Positions 42,661-51,765 of a stretch of 64,000 nt of DNA are shown in pieces; the first letter of the stretch is position 1; each line of letters starts with the position of its first letter. The translations under genes and the position numbers were made by a program. The stretch is from positions 62,001 through 126,000 of the forward strand of contig JAFDYV010000012.1 of assembly GCA_018267275.1 (NCBI GenBank), in the 5' to 3' direction. The notes beneath the pieces are model-generated. The model saw nothing but the letters and a program-made list of their open reading frames with translations, was not told the origin of the DNA and did not search any database. This DNA comes from Bacteroidota bacterium. Its GTDB lineage: Bacteria > Bacteroidota > Bacteroidia > Cytophagales > Cyclobacteriaceae.

Positions 42661-43772
42661 TGAAGCAATTTCTTCGAGAACTTTCACGAAAAATTTTAAG
42701 TAACGTTAGCGATCACAATCAGTTTAATTGGGATGAGCATCGATTTGGCAAACAACCTCAAGAATCGTTTTCAAGTGAAGCCCGAAGGCAAATAAGCGCG
42801 GGACTTAAGGTCATCAAGTATTGGTTGAATGGAACTGGATTCGTTTATTTTCAAAGTAATGACAATGGCGAAGATGGGTTAAAGTACTTTGCATCATTAT
42901 ATGATAAGTTAACTACCAACGAAGACAAAGAACTGTTAATTACACTCTTGGCTTATCGAATATTAGGCCCTAAAAAGGTTTTGTTGCCATTAAATACTCC
43001 GGAATATTGGAGTAAGTTGACACAGGTTGAAAAGCTAGAAGATAAAACGATAAGTATAGATAGTGGCTTTTTAAGCCTTAAGTTGAACTTGACCGATTTA
43101 CAGCCAATTGGATTTCCGATTAAGTTATTTTTTTCCCCTGCAGGAATTATGGCTGATTACGTGGTAGAACAATACAGATACGAAAAAGGAAGCCACCTTA
43201 TTGCAGTTGAACCCGGAGACATAGTTTTAGATGGTGGTGGATGCTTTGGTGATACTGCTTTGTATTTTGCGAATGCGACTGGGGCGAGCGGACACGTTTT
43301 CTCATTTGAGTTTATTCCAAGCAATATGGCTATTTGGAAAAAGAATTTGTCGCTGAATCCTCAGTTAGAAAAACAATGTAGCCTCATAGAAGCTCCATTG
43401 TGGTCAGAGAGTGATCAAGTCGTTCATTACATCTCAAATGGCCCAGCTAGTGTGGTGAGTTTTGACCCATTACCAAATGAGGATGGCAATACCAAAACAA
43501 TCACCATTGACGATTTTGTTACAAGCAGGCAAATCGACAGGTTAGACTTTATAAAGCTCGATATAGAAGGAGCGGAGCTAAATGCGTTGCGTGGCGCAAC
43601 GCAGTCACTGAAAAAATTCAAGCCAAAACTAGCCGTTGCCCTGTATCATAACGGCCGAGATTTTCAGGAAATCCCGGAGTTTATAGAAAAACTGGGGTGT
43701 GGCTATCGGTTTTATTTGAACCACTCCACAATTCACCAAGAAGAAACCATCCTTTTCGCGAGTGCACGATGA
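42660..43772 (+). CDS. FkbM-family methyltransferase
   Basis: 370-aa SAM-dependent methyltransferase. The SAM-binding region GDIVLDGGGCFGDTALYFANATG is followed by VFSFEFIPSNMAIWKKNLSLNP and the FkbM hallmark IDRLDFIKLDIEGAELNALRGA. The N-terminal 150 residues are a helical extension of unknown role. It probably O-methylates a sugar of the repeat unit. From here on the genes look more A+T-rich than the rfb block by eye. Confidence 0.85.
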   Translation: MKQFLRELSRKILSNVSDHNQFNWDEHRFGKQPQESFSSEARRQISAGLKVIKYWLNGTGFVYFQSNDNGEDGLKYFASLYDKLTTNEDKELLITLLAYRILGPKKVLLPLNTPEYWSKLTQVEKLEDKTISIDSGFLSLKLNLTDLQPIGFPIKLFFSPAGIMADYVVEQYRYEKGSHLIAVEPGDIVLDGGGCFGDTALYFANATGASGHVFSFEFIPSNMAIWKKNLSLNPQLEKQCSLIEAPLWSESDQVVHYISNGPASVVSFDPLPNEDGNTKTITIDDFVTSRQIDRLDFIKLDIEGAELNALRGATQSLKKFKPKLAVALYHNGRDFQEIPEFIEKLGCGYRFYLNHSTIHQEETILFASAR

Positions 43773-44851
43773 TCAACGTAACGCAACCCTTTTTGCCAGA
43801 TTTTAACGAGTACACCAGCCTAATACAAGGCATATGGGAACGCAAATGGTTGACCAACAACGGACCGCTGGTGAACGAGTTGGAGTTAAAATTAAAAGAG
43901 CATTTGTCGGTCAACCACTTGCTTTATTTGTCGAATGGAACGGTTGCATTGCAGATCGCAATAAAGGCACTGGACTTAAAAGGAGAGATTATAACCACGC
44001 CATTTTCTTATGTAGCCACTACCTCGAGTATTGTTTGGGAAGGCTGTAAGCCTGTATTTGTAGATATTCACCCCGCCACATTTAACATTGATCCTGATAA
44101 GATTGAACAGGCAATTTCGAGCAATACAAGTGCAATTTTGGCAACACACGTGTTTGGTAATCCATGTGAAATTGAAAAGATTCAGGCAATTGCAGATCGG
44201 CACAAAATAAAAGTCATTTATGATGCAGCGCACGCGTTCGGCACTAAATATCACAACCGGTCGCTTTTTGATTATGGTGACATTTCCACCACCAGTTTTC
44301 ATGCTACTAAGCTTTTTCACACCATTGAGGGTGGAGCAGTGATAACACCCCAAAAGCATTTACTCGAAATAATGGCGTGGCTGCGAAATTTTGGTCATCA
44401 CGGACCTGAGGAATTTAGGGCAGTAGGTATCAACGGGAAGAACTCTGAGTTCCATGCAGCAATGGGGATAATAAACTTACGACATATTTCAGAAATTCTT
44501 TCCAAAAGAAAGGAGCTCTCCCTCATATACGATCAGCGACTGGAAGGGCTGAACGTGTCGCGGCAACGCATATCACCTAATTGTACTTATAATTATTCGT
44601 ATTACCCCATAGTTTTTGAATCTGAAGCACACCTGCTCAAGTCGTTGGCCGAACTTAATTCCAATCGCATTTTCCCCAGAAGATATTTTTGGCCATCTCT
44701 CAACACAATCTCTTATACTCGCGGGCAGCAACAGATGCCGATTAGTGAAGACATCAGTAGCCGAATCTTGTGCTTGCCATTATACCATACCATGACAGAA
44801 GCGGAAGTTCATTTGGTTGCTAGATTATTGTTAAGGGCGCAAAACAACTAA
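43769..44851 (+). CDS. DegT/DnrJ/EryC1/StrS aminotransferase
   Basis: About 360-aa PLP-dependent sugar aminotransferase. TTPFSYVATTSSIVWEGCKPVFVDI, IYDAAHAFGT and the PLP Lys in SFHATKLFHTIEGGA are typical; here the Lys is retained, unlike RfbH. It should aminate a keto-sugar nucleotide to give an amino sugar. The ATG at 43769 forms ATGA with the upstream stop, so the 24 upstream codons of the longer frame are excluded. Confidence 0.92.
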   Translation: MINVTQPFLPDFNEYTSLIQGIWERKWLTNNGPLVNELELKLKEHLSVNHLLYLSNGTVALQIAIKALDLKGEIITTPFSYVATTSSIVWEGCKPVFVDIHPATFNIDPDKIEQAISSNTSAILATHVFGNPCEIEKIQAIADRHKIKVIYDAAHAFGTKYHNRSLFDYGDISTTSFHATKLFHTIEGGAVITPQKHLLEIMAWLRNFGHHGPEEFRAVGINGKNSEFHAAMGIINLRHISEILSKRKELSLIYDQRLEGLNVSRQRISPNCTYNYSYYPIVFESEAHLLKSLAELNSNRIFPRRYFWPSLNTISYTRGQQQMPISEDISSRILCLPLYHTMTEAEVHLVARLLLRAQNN

Positions 44852-45555
44852 TGGCAAAACTGGGAATTATGCAACCGTATTTTTTTCCTTACATCGGCTA
44901 TTACCAGTTATTGAATTATGTTGATCAGTATGTTATTTATGACAACATCGAGTTTACAAGAAAGGGTTGGATTAATCGTAATCGTATTTTGGTAAATGGA
45001 AAAGATGAGTTGATCACGTTGCCCTTGCGTAAAGATTCAGACTTTCTACATGTGAGAGATAGAGCCTTGTCAGACACGTGGCCGGTCGAAAGAAGGAAGA
45101 TGTTGAACCGGTTAACAGAAGCGTATCGAAAGGCAACATTTTTCGATTCAGTGTTTCCACTGATAGAACGTTGCATTAATTATCCTGATGGCAATCTCTT
45201 TCGTTTTTTACACCATTCTGTGCTTGAAACGGCTGCATTCGTAGGTATTAATACACCGATCATTATATCCTCTCAAGTAACCATTGACCATACGCTCAGG
45301 TCGCAAGACAAAGTACTTGCGATCTGTCAGGCACTTGGAGCAACGTCATACATCAACCCTATTGGCGGTGTAGATTTATATGACAAAGAATACTTTCGCT
45401 CGCATGGTATAGCATTGAATTTTCTACAGGTCAATGGAATCAGTTATCAGCAGTTTGCGAATGATTTTTGCCCGAATCTTTCGATTATCGATGTCTTGAT
45501 GTTCAACGCTCCTGATAAAGTTCGTGCCTTTTTGAAAAACTTCTCATTGATATGA
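44851..45555 (+). CDS. WbqC-like family protein
   Basis: 234 aa. The start KLGIMQPYFFPYIGYYQLL and the WINRNRIL segment identify the WbqC family, found in O-antigen clusters and of unproven activity. A role in attaching an acyl or amino-acid group to an amino sugar has been proposed from gene context. It follows the aminotransferase with a TAATG overlap, consistent with modifying the amino sugar made there. Confidence 0.87.
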   Translation: MAKLGIMQPYFFPYIGYYQLLNYVDQYVIYDNIEFTRKGWINRNRILVNGKDELITLPLRKDSDFLHVRDRALSDTWPVERRKMLNRLTEAYRKATFFDSVFPLIERCINYPDGNLFRFLHHSVLETAAFVGINTPIIISSQVTIDHTLRSQDKVLAICQALGATSYINPIGGVDLYDKEYFRSHGIALNFLQVNGISYQQFANDFCPNLSIIDVLMFNAPDKVRAFLKNFSLI

Positions 45556-46523
45556 AGTTTGAGTGGGTAAAAGTCGGAAAGATTTTTGATCCAACTAAAG
45601 TTGTTGACAAGCCGTGGCTCAAAGAGTTTGCACAAGCTCCAAGCACGTTAATTTTTGATGACTTTGTGCGTGTCTATTTTTCTTGTCGTCCACCAGCTGA
45701 TGACAAAGGGCAATATGTGAGTTACACTGCCTTTGTGGACTTAAAACGCGATGACTTGACAAGTGTCGTTAATGTTTCGGCATCTCCGATCCTACCATTA
45801 GGTGGGCGGGGTACGTTTGACGAATTTGGTGTTTATCCAACTTCAGTGATCCGCACGGACGAGAAAATAATGGCATTTTTTGGCGGTTGGACCCGTTGCG
45901 AGTCTGTGCCGTTTAATGTAGCCATTGGTTGCGCTCAAAGTTTTGATGGTGGTGTCACTTTTGAGCGACTAGGAAACGGCCCGATCCTTAGTTACTCGCC
46001 AAATGAACCGTTCATTCTAAGCGGCCCAAAGATTCGTAGGTTTAATGGTAGGTGGCAGCTATTTTATATTGCTGGAAAAAAATGGATTCAAACGAGTTTT
46101 CGCCCAGAACCTGTTTATCGCATACGAATGGCAACTTCTGATAATGGATTGGACTGGGTCAAGCATGATCAAGATTTGATTCCAACTCGTATTGAGGACG
46201 ATGAATGCCAAGCAAGCCCTGACGTGTTCTTTCATGGTGGTTCTTATCACATGTTTTTTTGTTATCGGTATAGCTTGAATTACAAGAGCAAAGAAGGAGG
46301 TTATAGAATTGGATATGCTTATTCAAAAGATTTAATTAGTTGGATTAGGCGCGATGACTTAGCAGGTATAGACGTAAGCACCACGGGTTGGGACAGTGAA
46401 ATGGTTAGCTACCCGCATGTGTTTATTCTGGATGGACAGATTTGGATGATGTACCTCGGTAATGATGTGGGTAGGTACGGTTTTGGGCTTGCAAGGTTAT
46501 CGGGTAATCTACCTTCTTGGTAA
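45552..46523 (+). CDS. Five-bladed propeller glycosidase-like protein, copy 1
   Basis: 323-aa cytoplasmic protein without signal peptide. Repeated aromatic/Asp motifs (GKIFDPTK, RVYFSCRPP, YPTSVIRTDEKIMAFFGGW, SYHMFFCYRY, YPHVFILDGQIWMMYLGN) give the beta-propeller pattern of GH43/GH32/GH130-like enzymes. The next gene is clearly a paralogue. Activity is unknown. Location inside a polysaccharide synthesis cluster and lack of export suggest a role in building or modifying an intermediate rather than degradation. Confidence 0.7.
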   Translation: MKFEWVKVGKIFDPTKVVDKPWLKEFAQAPSTLIFDDFVRVYFSCRPPADDKGQYVSYTAFVDLKRDDLTSVVNVSASPILPLGGRGTFDEFGVYPTSVIRTDEKIMAFFGGWTRCESVPFNVAIGCAQSFDGGVTFERLGNGPILSYSPNEPFILSGPKIRRFNGRWQLFYIAGKKWIQTSFRPEPVYRIRMATSDNGLDWVKHDQDLIPTRIEDDECQASPDVFFHGGSYHMFFCYRYSLNYKSKEGGYRIGYAYSKDLISWIRRDDLAGIDVSTTGWDSEMVSYPHVFILDGQIWMMYLGNDVGRYGFGLARLSGNLPSW

Positions 46524-46526
46524 AGT

Positions 46527-47483
46527 ATGAACTGGCAACGGAAAGGAAAGATCTTTGACCCGACCAGCGATTCATTTTTTGTTGACCTGGTCGGCTATGC
46601 CCAGTCGCCACAAGTGTTGCACTTGAGCGATGGACACAGAGTATATTTTTCCACGCGAGTGGATGATGGTTCCCGCAAATTCAAAAGTGTAGTGGGATTC
46701 GTGGATTTCGACCTTGATTTTAGTAGTATCCAAGGTCGCGGTTGCCATGATGTTATTCCGCTGGGTGAACTTGGCGGCTTTGATGAACATGGTATTTTCC
46801 CTTTTAGTCCAACGGTAGCAAAGGATCAAGTTCTTGCTTACACCTGTGGCTGGAGTAGGCGTGTTTCTGTTTCAGTTGAGACCTCTACCGGCTTGGCGAT
46901 GAGCAATGATGGAGGAAGGACTTTTAAAAAATTGGGCCTGGGGCCAATCTTTTCATCGGCCCTAAACGAGCCGTTTTTGGTAGGCGACTCGTTCGTTCGA
47001 TTTTACGAGGACATCTTCCACATGTGGTACATCTACGGAACTAAGTGGATTGATAATCAACAAACGGGCAGTCCCGAGCGTGTTTACAAGATCGGCTACG
47101 CCCGTTCTTCAAATGGCGTTGAGTGGCAACGCGTGAGGCAAGGGATAATCAGCGATAAAATTGGTGACGAAGAATGTCAGGCCTTGCCTTCGGTGGCTTA
47201 TTGGAAGGGGCAATACCACATGGTGTTTTGTTATCGTCATCCTTTTGATTTTCGAACAAATCCTGAAAAGGGTTACCGACTAGGTTACGCAGTATCCAGC
47301 AATCTCCGCGATTGGCAACGAGATGATTCAGCCTTGGATTCTATGCTTCCAACTCGCAAGGATGATTGGGATGCAGATATGATGTGTTATCCGCATTTTT
47401 TTGCGCACGCCAATAAGTTGTATTTACTATACAACGGGAATCAGTTTGGAAAATTTGGATTTGGACTTGCCACAGCTGAATAA
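46527..47483 (+). CDS. Five-bladed propeller glycosidase-like protein, copy 2
   Basis: 318 aa, clear tandem paralogue of the gene before it. Shared landmarks in the same order are GKIFDPT, AQSP, RVYFS, DEHGIFPFSP, LGxGPI-NEPF, GDEECQALP, YHMVFCYRHP, GYRLGYA and DMMCYPHFF, ending in FGFGLA. The absence of a signal peptide holds for both. Conserved acidic residues (Asp of FDPT, Glu of NEPF, Glu of DEECQ) are candidate active-site groups by analogy with GH43/GH130 folds. Confidence 0.7.
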   Translation: MNWQRKGKIFDPTSDSFFVDLVGYAQSPQVLHLSDGHRVYFSTRVDDGSRKFKSVVGFVDFDLDFSSIQGRGCHDVIPLGELGGFDEHGIFPFSPTVAKDQVLAYTCGWSRRVSVSVETSTGLAMSNDGGRTFKKLGLGPIFSSALNEPFLVGDSFVRFYEDIFHMWYIYGTKWIDNQQTGSPERVYKIGYARSSNGVEWQRVRQGIISDKIGDEECQALPSVAYWKGQYHMVFCYRHPFDFRTNPEKGYRLGYAVSSNLRDWQRDDSALDSMLPTRKDDWDADMMCYPHFFAHANKLYLLYNGNQFGKFGFGLATAE

Positions 47484-47928
47484 TGTCGCTCTTCAGTTCA
47501 AGCGAAATGTTGCTGATGCAAACAACATGATTCAACACTGGAAAGCGTGTGACTCCGCATTCTTTAAACATCTTTCCGACCGTGTCAACCTGGAAGACTA
47601 TGCGGAGAAAATTCAACTGTTTGCACAGCGAGTGGAGGCTTGGCACGAGAGCACGTTAGTGGGCTTTTTGGCATTTTATGCAAATAATGTGACAGATGGA
47701 GTGGGATATATTACCAGCATATCGGTGGTGCCAGAGTTTGGTGGTAAGCGGATTGGACATCAATTATTTGATTTATGCTATCGGGAATTAACTGAGAAGT
47801 CATTCAAGGTAATTCAGTTGCACGTGGCCGATACTAATGCACAAGCCATTGGTTTTTATAAACGGATCGGTTTTGTAGCCACGGAACAGGTGGACGGGTT
47901 TTATAAAATGGAAATGAAAATAAACTGA
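47446..47928 (+). CDS. GNAT-family N-acetyltransferase
   Basis: About 160 aa. The acetyl-CoA binding motif (YITSISVVPEFGGKRIGHQLFDLCYREL) and the later LHVADTNAQAIGFYKRIGFVATE are typical GNAT. It probably N-acylates the amino sugar produced by the DegT enzyme. No ATG fits the domain start. TTG codons at 47446, 47455, 47461 and 47467 are candidates, all overlapping the preceding gene; I give the first, with low certainty on the exact start. Confidence 0.8.
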   Translation: MENLDLDLPQLNNVALQFKRNVADANNMIQHWKACDSAFFKHLSDRVNLEDYAEKIQLFAQRVEAWHESTLVGFLAFYANNVTDGVGYITSISVVPEFGGKRIGHQLFDLCYRELTEKSFKVIQLHVADTNAQAIGFYKRIGFVATEQVDGFYKMEMKIN

Positions 47929-47929
47929 T

Positions 47930-48673
47930 ATGAGTCAAAGAGATTATAACAAAGAGTTTCGCGATACAGCAGATCACCGTTACGCCTACAATTTTGATTT
48001 TGACGTGATGCATCCATTCATGTTGCGCTCTTTCGTTCCGCATTTCAAACCGGGTAATGTATTGGAACTAGGAAGTTTCAAAGGTGACTTTACCAAAAGA
48101 TTGATGCCGCATTTTACTGACATTACTTGCGTTGAGGGTTCGCCCGAGGCAATTGCTGAGGCAAGGAAGCGATTGCCGGCCCAGGGAATAAATTTTGTGG
48201 AAGGGCTGTTTGAAAATGTTCAGATTGAGAGAAAATACGATAACATTATATTAACACACGTGCTCGAGCACTTAGACGAACCCGTTGCGGTTTTGAAGCG
48301 TGTAAACGATGAGTGGCTGAACGAAGGCGGGCGCTTTTTTTTGGTTTGCCCCAATGCAAATGCGCCAAGTAGGCAAATTGCTGTGAAGATGGGTTTGATA
48401 TCTCACAATTCAGCGATTACGCCAGCCGAAAAAGAACACGGGCACCGCATTACTTATTCGCTTGACACTTTAGAGCGTGATGCTCGGTCTGCTGGACTAA
48501 ATGTAATCTTACGTTCCGGTATTTTTTTCAAAGCCCTCGCTAATTTTCAATGGGATCGACTTTTGAATACCGATATTATTTCGCCCGCATATTTGGAAGG
48601 CTGCTATCAACTCGGGCAAGTGTATCCTGATCTGTGTTCGTCCATATTTTTGTTGTGTGAGCGAGGAAAGTAA
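47930..48673 (+). CDS. Class I SAM-dependent methyltransferase
   Basis: 247 aa. SAM-binding VLELGSFKGDFTKRLMPHF and acidic DITCVEGSPEAI, then IILTHVLEHLDEPVAVLKRV, as in Ubi/Methyltransf_11 enzymes. Likely a sugar O-methyltransferase. It starts 1 nt after the GNAT stop and overlaps the next glycosyltransferase by 17 bp. Confidence 0.87.
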   Translation: MSQRDYNKEFRDTADHRYAYNFDFDVMHPFMLRSFVPHFKPGNVLELGSFKGDFTKRLMPHFTDITCVEGSPEAIAEARKRLPAQGINFVEGLFENVQIERKYDNIILTHVLEHLDEPVAVLKRVNDEWLNEGGRFFLVCPNANAPSRQIAVKMGLISHNSAITPAEKEHGHRITYSLDTLERDARSAGLNVILRSGIFFKALANFQWDRLLNTDIISPAYLEGCYQLGQVYPDLCSSIFLLCERGK

Positions 48674-49550
48674 AATACCTGCACCGCTTCTTTCGGTCTG
48701 CTTGATTACTTATAATCACGCGGCTTACATCAGGCAAGCAATTGAGGGTGTGCTGATGCAAAAGACTACTTTCGATTTTGATTTATTTATAGCCGATGAT
48801 TGCTCAACAGACGGTACCCGTCAAATTCTATTGGAATACAAAGCAAAGCTTCCGACAAAAATTCATTTGATTTTGCAAGAGACAAACGTGGGGCCGGCAC
48901 GTAATTGGATTCGCTTGATTGAGTCTCCAACCTCAAAATACATTGCGTATCTTGAGGGGGACGACTATTGGACAGATGCAGCGAAACTGCAAAGGCAAGT
49001 TGATGTTCTTGAGAGCCGCTCCGACATAGTACTCGTGTATCACAATACTGCCGATCAATCAGAACAGGGAACTATTTTGAAATATTCAGACCCCTTGCCA
49101 ACGATACAAACATTCAAAGATTTTACCTTCTGTTTGTATGCGAGGTCGGTTTCAATCGTTTTCCGAAATCAAAGAAAAAAACTTCCGATTCAGTTTAGAA
49201 CTATTAAGCTGGGTGATTGGAGTTTTAGTTTGTACCTTCTTGAAAATGGGAATGCGTTTTACATACATGATGCAATGGCCGTTTACAGAATACACAGTAA
49301 TGGCGCATGGAACAGTACTTCGCCAAGGGAAAATACCAAGAGAGTATTTGAAACATTCCTCGAATCGAGGGAGATATTTTCCAAGAAATTTCAGGAATTT
49401 ATCCAAGAGCGGTTGTTTTTTTTGGCACCAAGTTATTGTAAGGTTACTTTTTTGGAACTTGAACTTAGAAAGTTTTGGGTGGGGCTTCGTTGGTTTTTGG
49501 CTTCCCCAATTTCATTTAAAGTGTTGGTCTTAAGACGCCTACTGGCGTAA
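48657..49550 (+). CDS. Family 2 glycosyltransferase
   Basis: 297 aa, GTG start. GT-A fold signatures: LLSVCLITYNHAAYIRQAIEGVL, IADDCSTDGTRQIL and YLEGDDYWTDAAKL with the metal-binding Asp cluster. It should transfer a sugar from a nucleotide donor to the lipid-linked repeat unit. Donor and acceptor unknown. Confidence 0.9.
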   Translation: MSEESKIPAPLLSVCLITYNHAAYIRQAIEGVLMQKTTFDFDLFIADDCSTDGTRQILLEYKAKLPTKIHLILQETNVGPARNWIRLIESPTSKYIAYLEGDDYWTDAAKLQRQVDVLESRSDIVLVYHNTADQSEQGTILKYSDPLPTIQTFKDFTFCLYARSVSIVFRNQRKKLPIQFRTIKLGDWSFSLYLLENGNAFYIHDAMAVYRIHSNGAWNSTSPRENTKRVFETFLESREIFSKKFQEFIQERLFFLAPSYCKVTFLELELRKFWVGLRWFLASPISFKVLVLRRLLA

Positions 49551-49554
49551 TCAA

Positions 49555-50871
49555 ATGAGCAGGACGAAAAGGGCTGTTTTGGGGGTGGTCACGTCATTTT
49601 TCTCCTACTTTGTCCTCATTGTTTTGCAGTTTTTCCTATCGCCAATCTTTTTGAAAAAGTATGGGCAGGAAACATTAGGTCTTTACGGGTCGATCATGCA
49701 GTTGATCGGTTATTTGACAATTCTTGATGCCGCTCTTTCATTTACCTTCAATCGTTACATCGCGCAAGCCTTCGGCTCAAGTGAAACAAGTGATTTGAAC
49801 CGCTCCTTTGTAGCAGCTCGCATCTTGACCACTCTGGCAGGTCTTGTGAATGCGGCTTTAATGTTATTAGCAATTTTTATTGCGCCTGTCATTTTTAATG
49901 TCTCTGCAAGCTTAAAGGTTGACTTGACAGCGGCTTTGGTCTTGTTGTCTGCATCAACATTGTTGAGAGCGCCATTAAATATTTACGGTATTTTTTTGAA
50001 TGCTGGTCAACAGATGGCATTCCTGAATCTAGTTAACCTTGGTGCAGGACTACTACGCGCGGGCCTTGTTCTTGGCTTTGTTGTCTTTAATTGGGGCATA
50101 ACAGGCGTAGTACTCGGCACGGTTGTTTCCGAGCTTGCCAGCTCGGGAGCTTGTTATGTATTCTTCAAAAGGAAATTTAGGTCATTTAATTTAAAGGGTT
50201 GGACAATAGATACGAATTTCTTGAAAGAAGTTGGCCTTTTTGCAAAAGACGCATTGCTAATACAAGTCTTAAACAAGATCCGTTTTCAGACTGACGTCAT
50301 GCTGGTGGGCGCGTTTTTGAGTTTATCTGCTGCGTCAGTCTTCTATTCGTCAACTACCCCCGCCATGATGTGTTTTACACTAGCTAACCTTTTAATGAGT
50401 AACACTTTGCCTGGGATAAATGAGATTATTGGAACGGGTGATATTGATAAAGTTAAGGTTATCTACTTGAAGGTACTTAGATATGTATTGCTCCTTAGCG
50501 CAGTCGCTATCTTTGGAATTACACTTTGTAACAAGTATGTCGTTTTGCTTTGGGTCGGTGAGGGGCAATATGGCGGGATTATTATCGATGTTTTAATTGC
50601 GTTGCAAGTAGGACTCTTGATTTTGAATAGCTTTAATGGAAATTTTTTGGTGGCGATGGGAAAAGTGAAGAAGATTTCAAGGGTAAGTGCAATTATCACA
50701 TTCGTAGGCCTTGGCTTGTCTATGATATTAGTAAAGACGGTGGGAATGACAGGTTTGCTGGTTAGTTCAGTTGGTGTATTGTTGTATGGGACAGTTTTTT
50801 TCTTGTGGCAAATCGAAAGTCTTTTTGGCGAAAAGATTTACCGGAATTTTAATACATACTTCCCAAGGTGA
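49555..50871 (+). CDS. wzx: Wzx-type polysaccharide flippase
   Basis: 438-aa membrane protein with about 12 hydrophobic helices, of the MOP/MATE-like polysaccharide transporter fold. The start (VTSFFSYFVLIVLQFFLSPIFLKKYG) and internal GLYGSIMQLIGYLTILD are typical. It flips the finished lipid-linked repeat unit across the inner membrane for polymerisation by the Wzy-like protein encoded further down. Confidence 0.88.
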   Translation: MSRTKRAVLGVVTSFFSYFVLIVLQFFLSPIFLKKYGQETLGLYGSIMQLIGYLTILDAALSFTFNRYIAQAFGSSETSDLNRSFVAARILTTLAGLVNAALMLLAIFIAPVIFNVSASLKVDLTAALVLLSASTLLRAPLNIYGIFLNAGQQMAFLNLVNLGAGLLRAGLVLGFVVFNWGITGVVLGTVVSELASSGACYVFFKRKFRSFNLKGWTIDTNFLKEVGLFAKDALLIQVLNKIRFQTDVMLVGAFLSLSAASVFYSSTTPAMMCFTLANLLMSNTLPGINEIIGTGDIDKVKVIYLKVLRYVLLLSAVAIFGITLCNKYVVLLWVGEGQYGGIIIDVLIALQVGLLILNSFNGNFLVAMGKVKKISRVSAIITFVGLGLSMILVKTVGMTGLLVSSVGVLLYGTVFFLWQIESLFGEKIYRNFNTYFPR

Positions 50872-51764
50872 AAGTTGCAGTACAAATACTATACTTCAAC
50901 GCGCACCACTTTATTACGAGAACAATTAGCAACTGTGCTCCGCACGTTGATAAGATTTATATTTTGTATAGCCAGTTGCCATGGTCTCAGTACAATGCTA
51001 TGGCAAGAGAGAAATTTGTCAACCAGTCGAGCTTAGACCTGGTTGAGGCTTCACCGCATCGTGAAAAAATTGAAGTGATTACGGGTGTTTGGGATACTGA
51101 AGAGCAACAGCGTGAACACTGCCGCCTTCGTGCTGTGGCCGAGGGGTTTGATTTTTTGATTGTGCAGGATGCTGATGAGTTTTACACCGCAGAGGATTAC
51201 CAAAGAAACCTGGGAGTCATGAGAGCAAACCCGGGTTATGAGGTATACCAAACCCCCTGGGTCAATTTTTGGAAGTCGGTAGAATATGCTTTGGTGCACC
51301 GCCATCACCTGGGCGTGGTTAACACTATTTATGGAACGTGTCCGTTGTTTGCAATTAATTTGAAATTACCAGTACAGTTCGAGAGTAGGCGCGTGCCTCG
51401 TGCGGCTAAGAGCGTTTTTCGTCTGCCCGGTGTGTGCCTGCATTTGTCATATGTTTTTTCAGACATGGACTTGTTCACAAAAATCGGCACATGGGGTCAC
51501 TCACACCAAGTGAACAAAAACTGGTTCAAGTGGAAGTGGCTGGCGTGGCAGCCCGGCAAAAGAAACCTCAACCCCATCAGTTCGGTTGAGTGGCCCCGCG
51601 CAGTGCGCTACACCGGCCCTTTGCCACCCGAGCTCAAAGATTTTATTAACCCCCAGCATGTATCTATTCAATTGAATTGGTGCGACCAACTGCACGAGCG
51701 CCTGCACGATTCTGTGCAGTGGGTGTTATACTACCTAAAAAAATGGCGGTTCCGCCTGCAGTAG
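50868..51764 (+). CDS. Glycosyltransferase, GT-A type
   Basis: 298 aa, GTG start overlapping the flippase stop. The N-terminal VAVQILYFNAHHFITRTISNC and QDADEFYTAED, with a DxD-like motif, match the 'glycosyltransferase family 2-like' proteins that lack the usual VIVPVYN start. The C-terminal segment is rich in Trp (WFKWKWLAWQ). Donor unknown. Confidence 0.72.
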   Translation: MKVAVQILYFNAHHFITRTISNCAPHVDKIYILYSQLPWSQYNAMAREKFVNQSSLDLVEASPHREKIEVITGVWDTEEQQREHCRLRAVAEGFDFLIVQDADEFYTAEDYQRNLGVMRANPGYEVYQTPWVNFWKSVEYALVHRHHLGVVNTIYGTCPLFAINLKLPVQFESRRVPRAAKSVFRLPGVCLHLSYVFSDMDLFTKIGTWGHSHQVNKNWFKWKWLAWQPGKRNLNPISSVEWPRAVRYTGPLPPELKDFINPQHVSIQLNWCDQLHERLHDSVQWVLYYLKKWRFRLQ

Positions 51765-51765
51765 T

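Noticed and set aside
41350..44851. Possible duplication of one aminotransferase gene (rfbH and the DegT gene)
   Set aside because: Both are in the same superfamily, but RfbH has His in place of the PLP Lys and the iron-sulfur Cys motif while the other keeps Lys; they are distinct enzymes.
47401..47483. Possible frameshift between the second propeller gene and the GNAT gene
   Set aside because: Both proteins are complete at their ends by family pattern; the overlap only reflects an uncertain non-ATG start of the GNAT gene.
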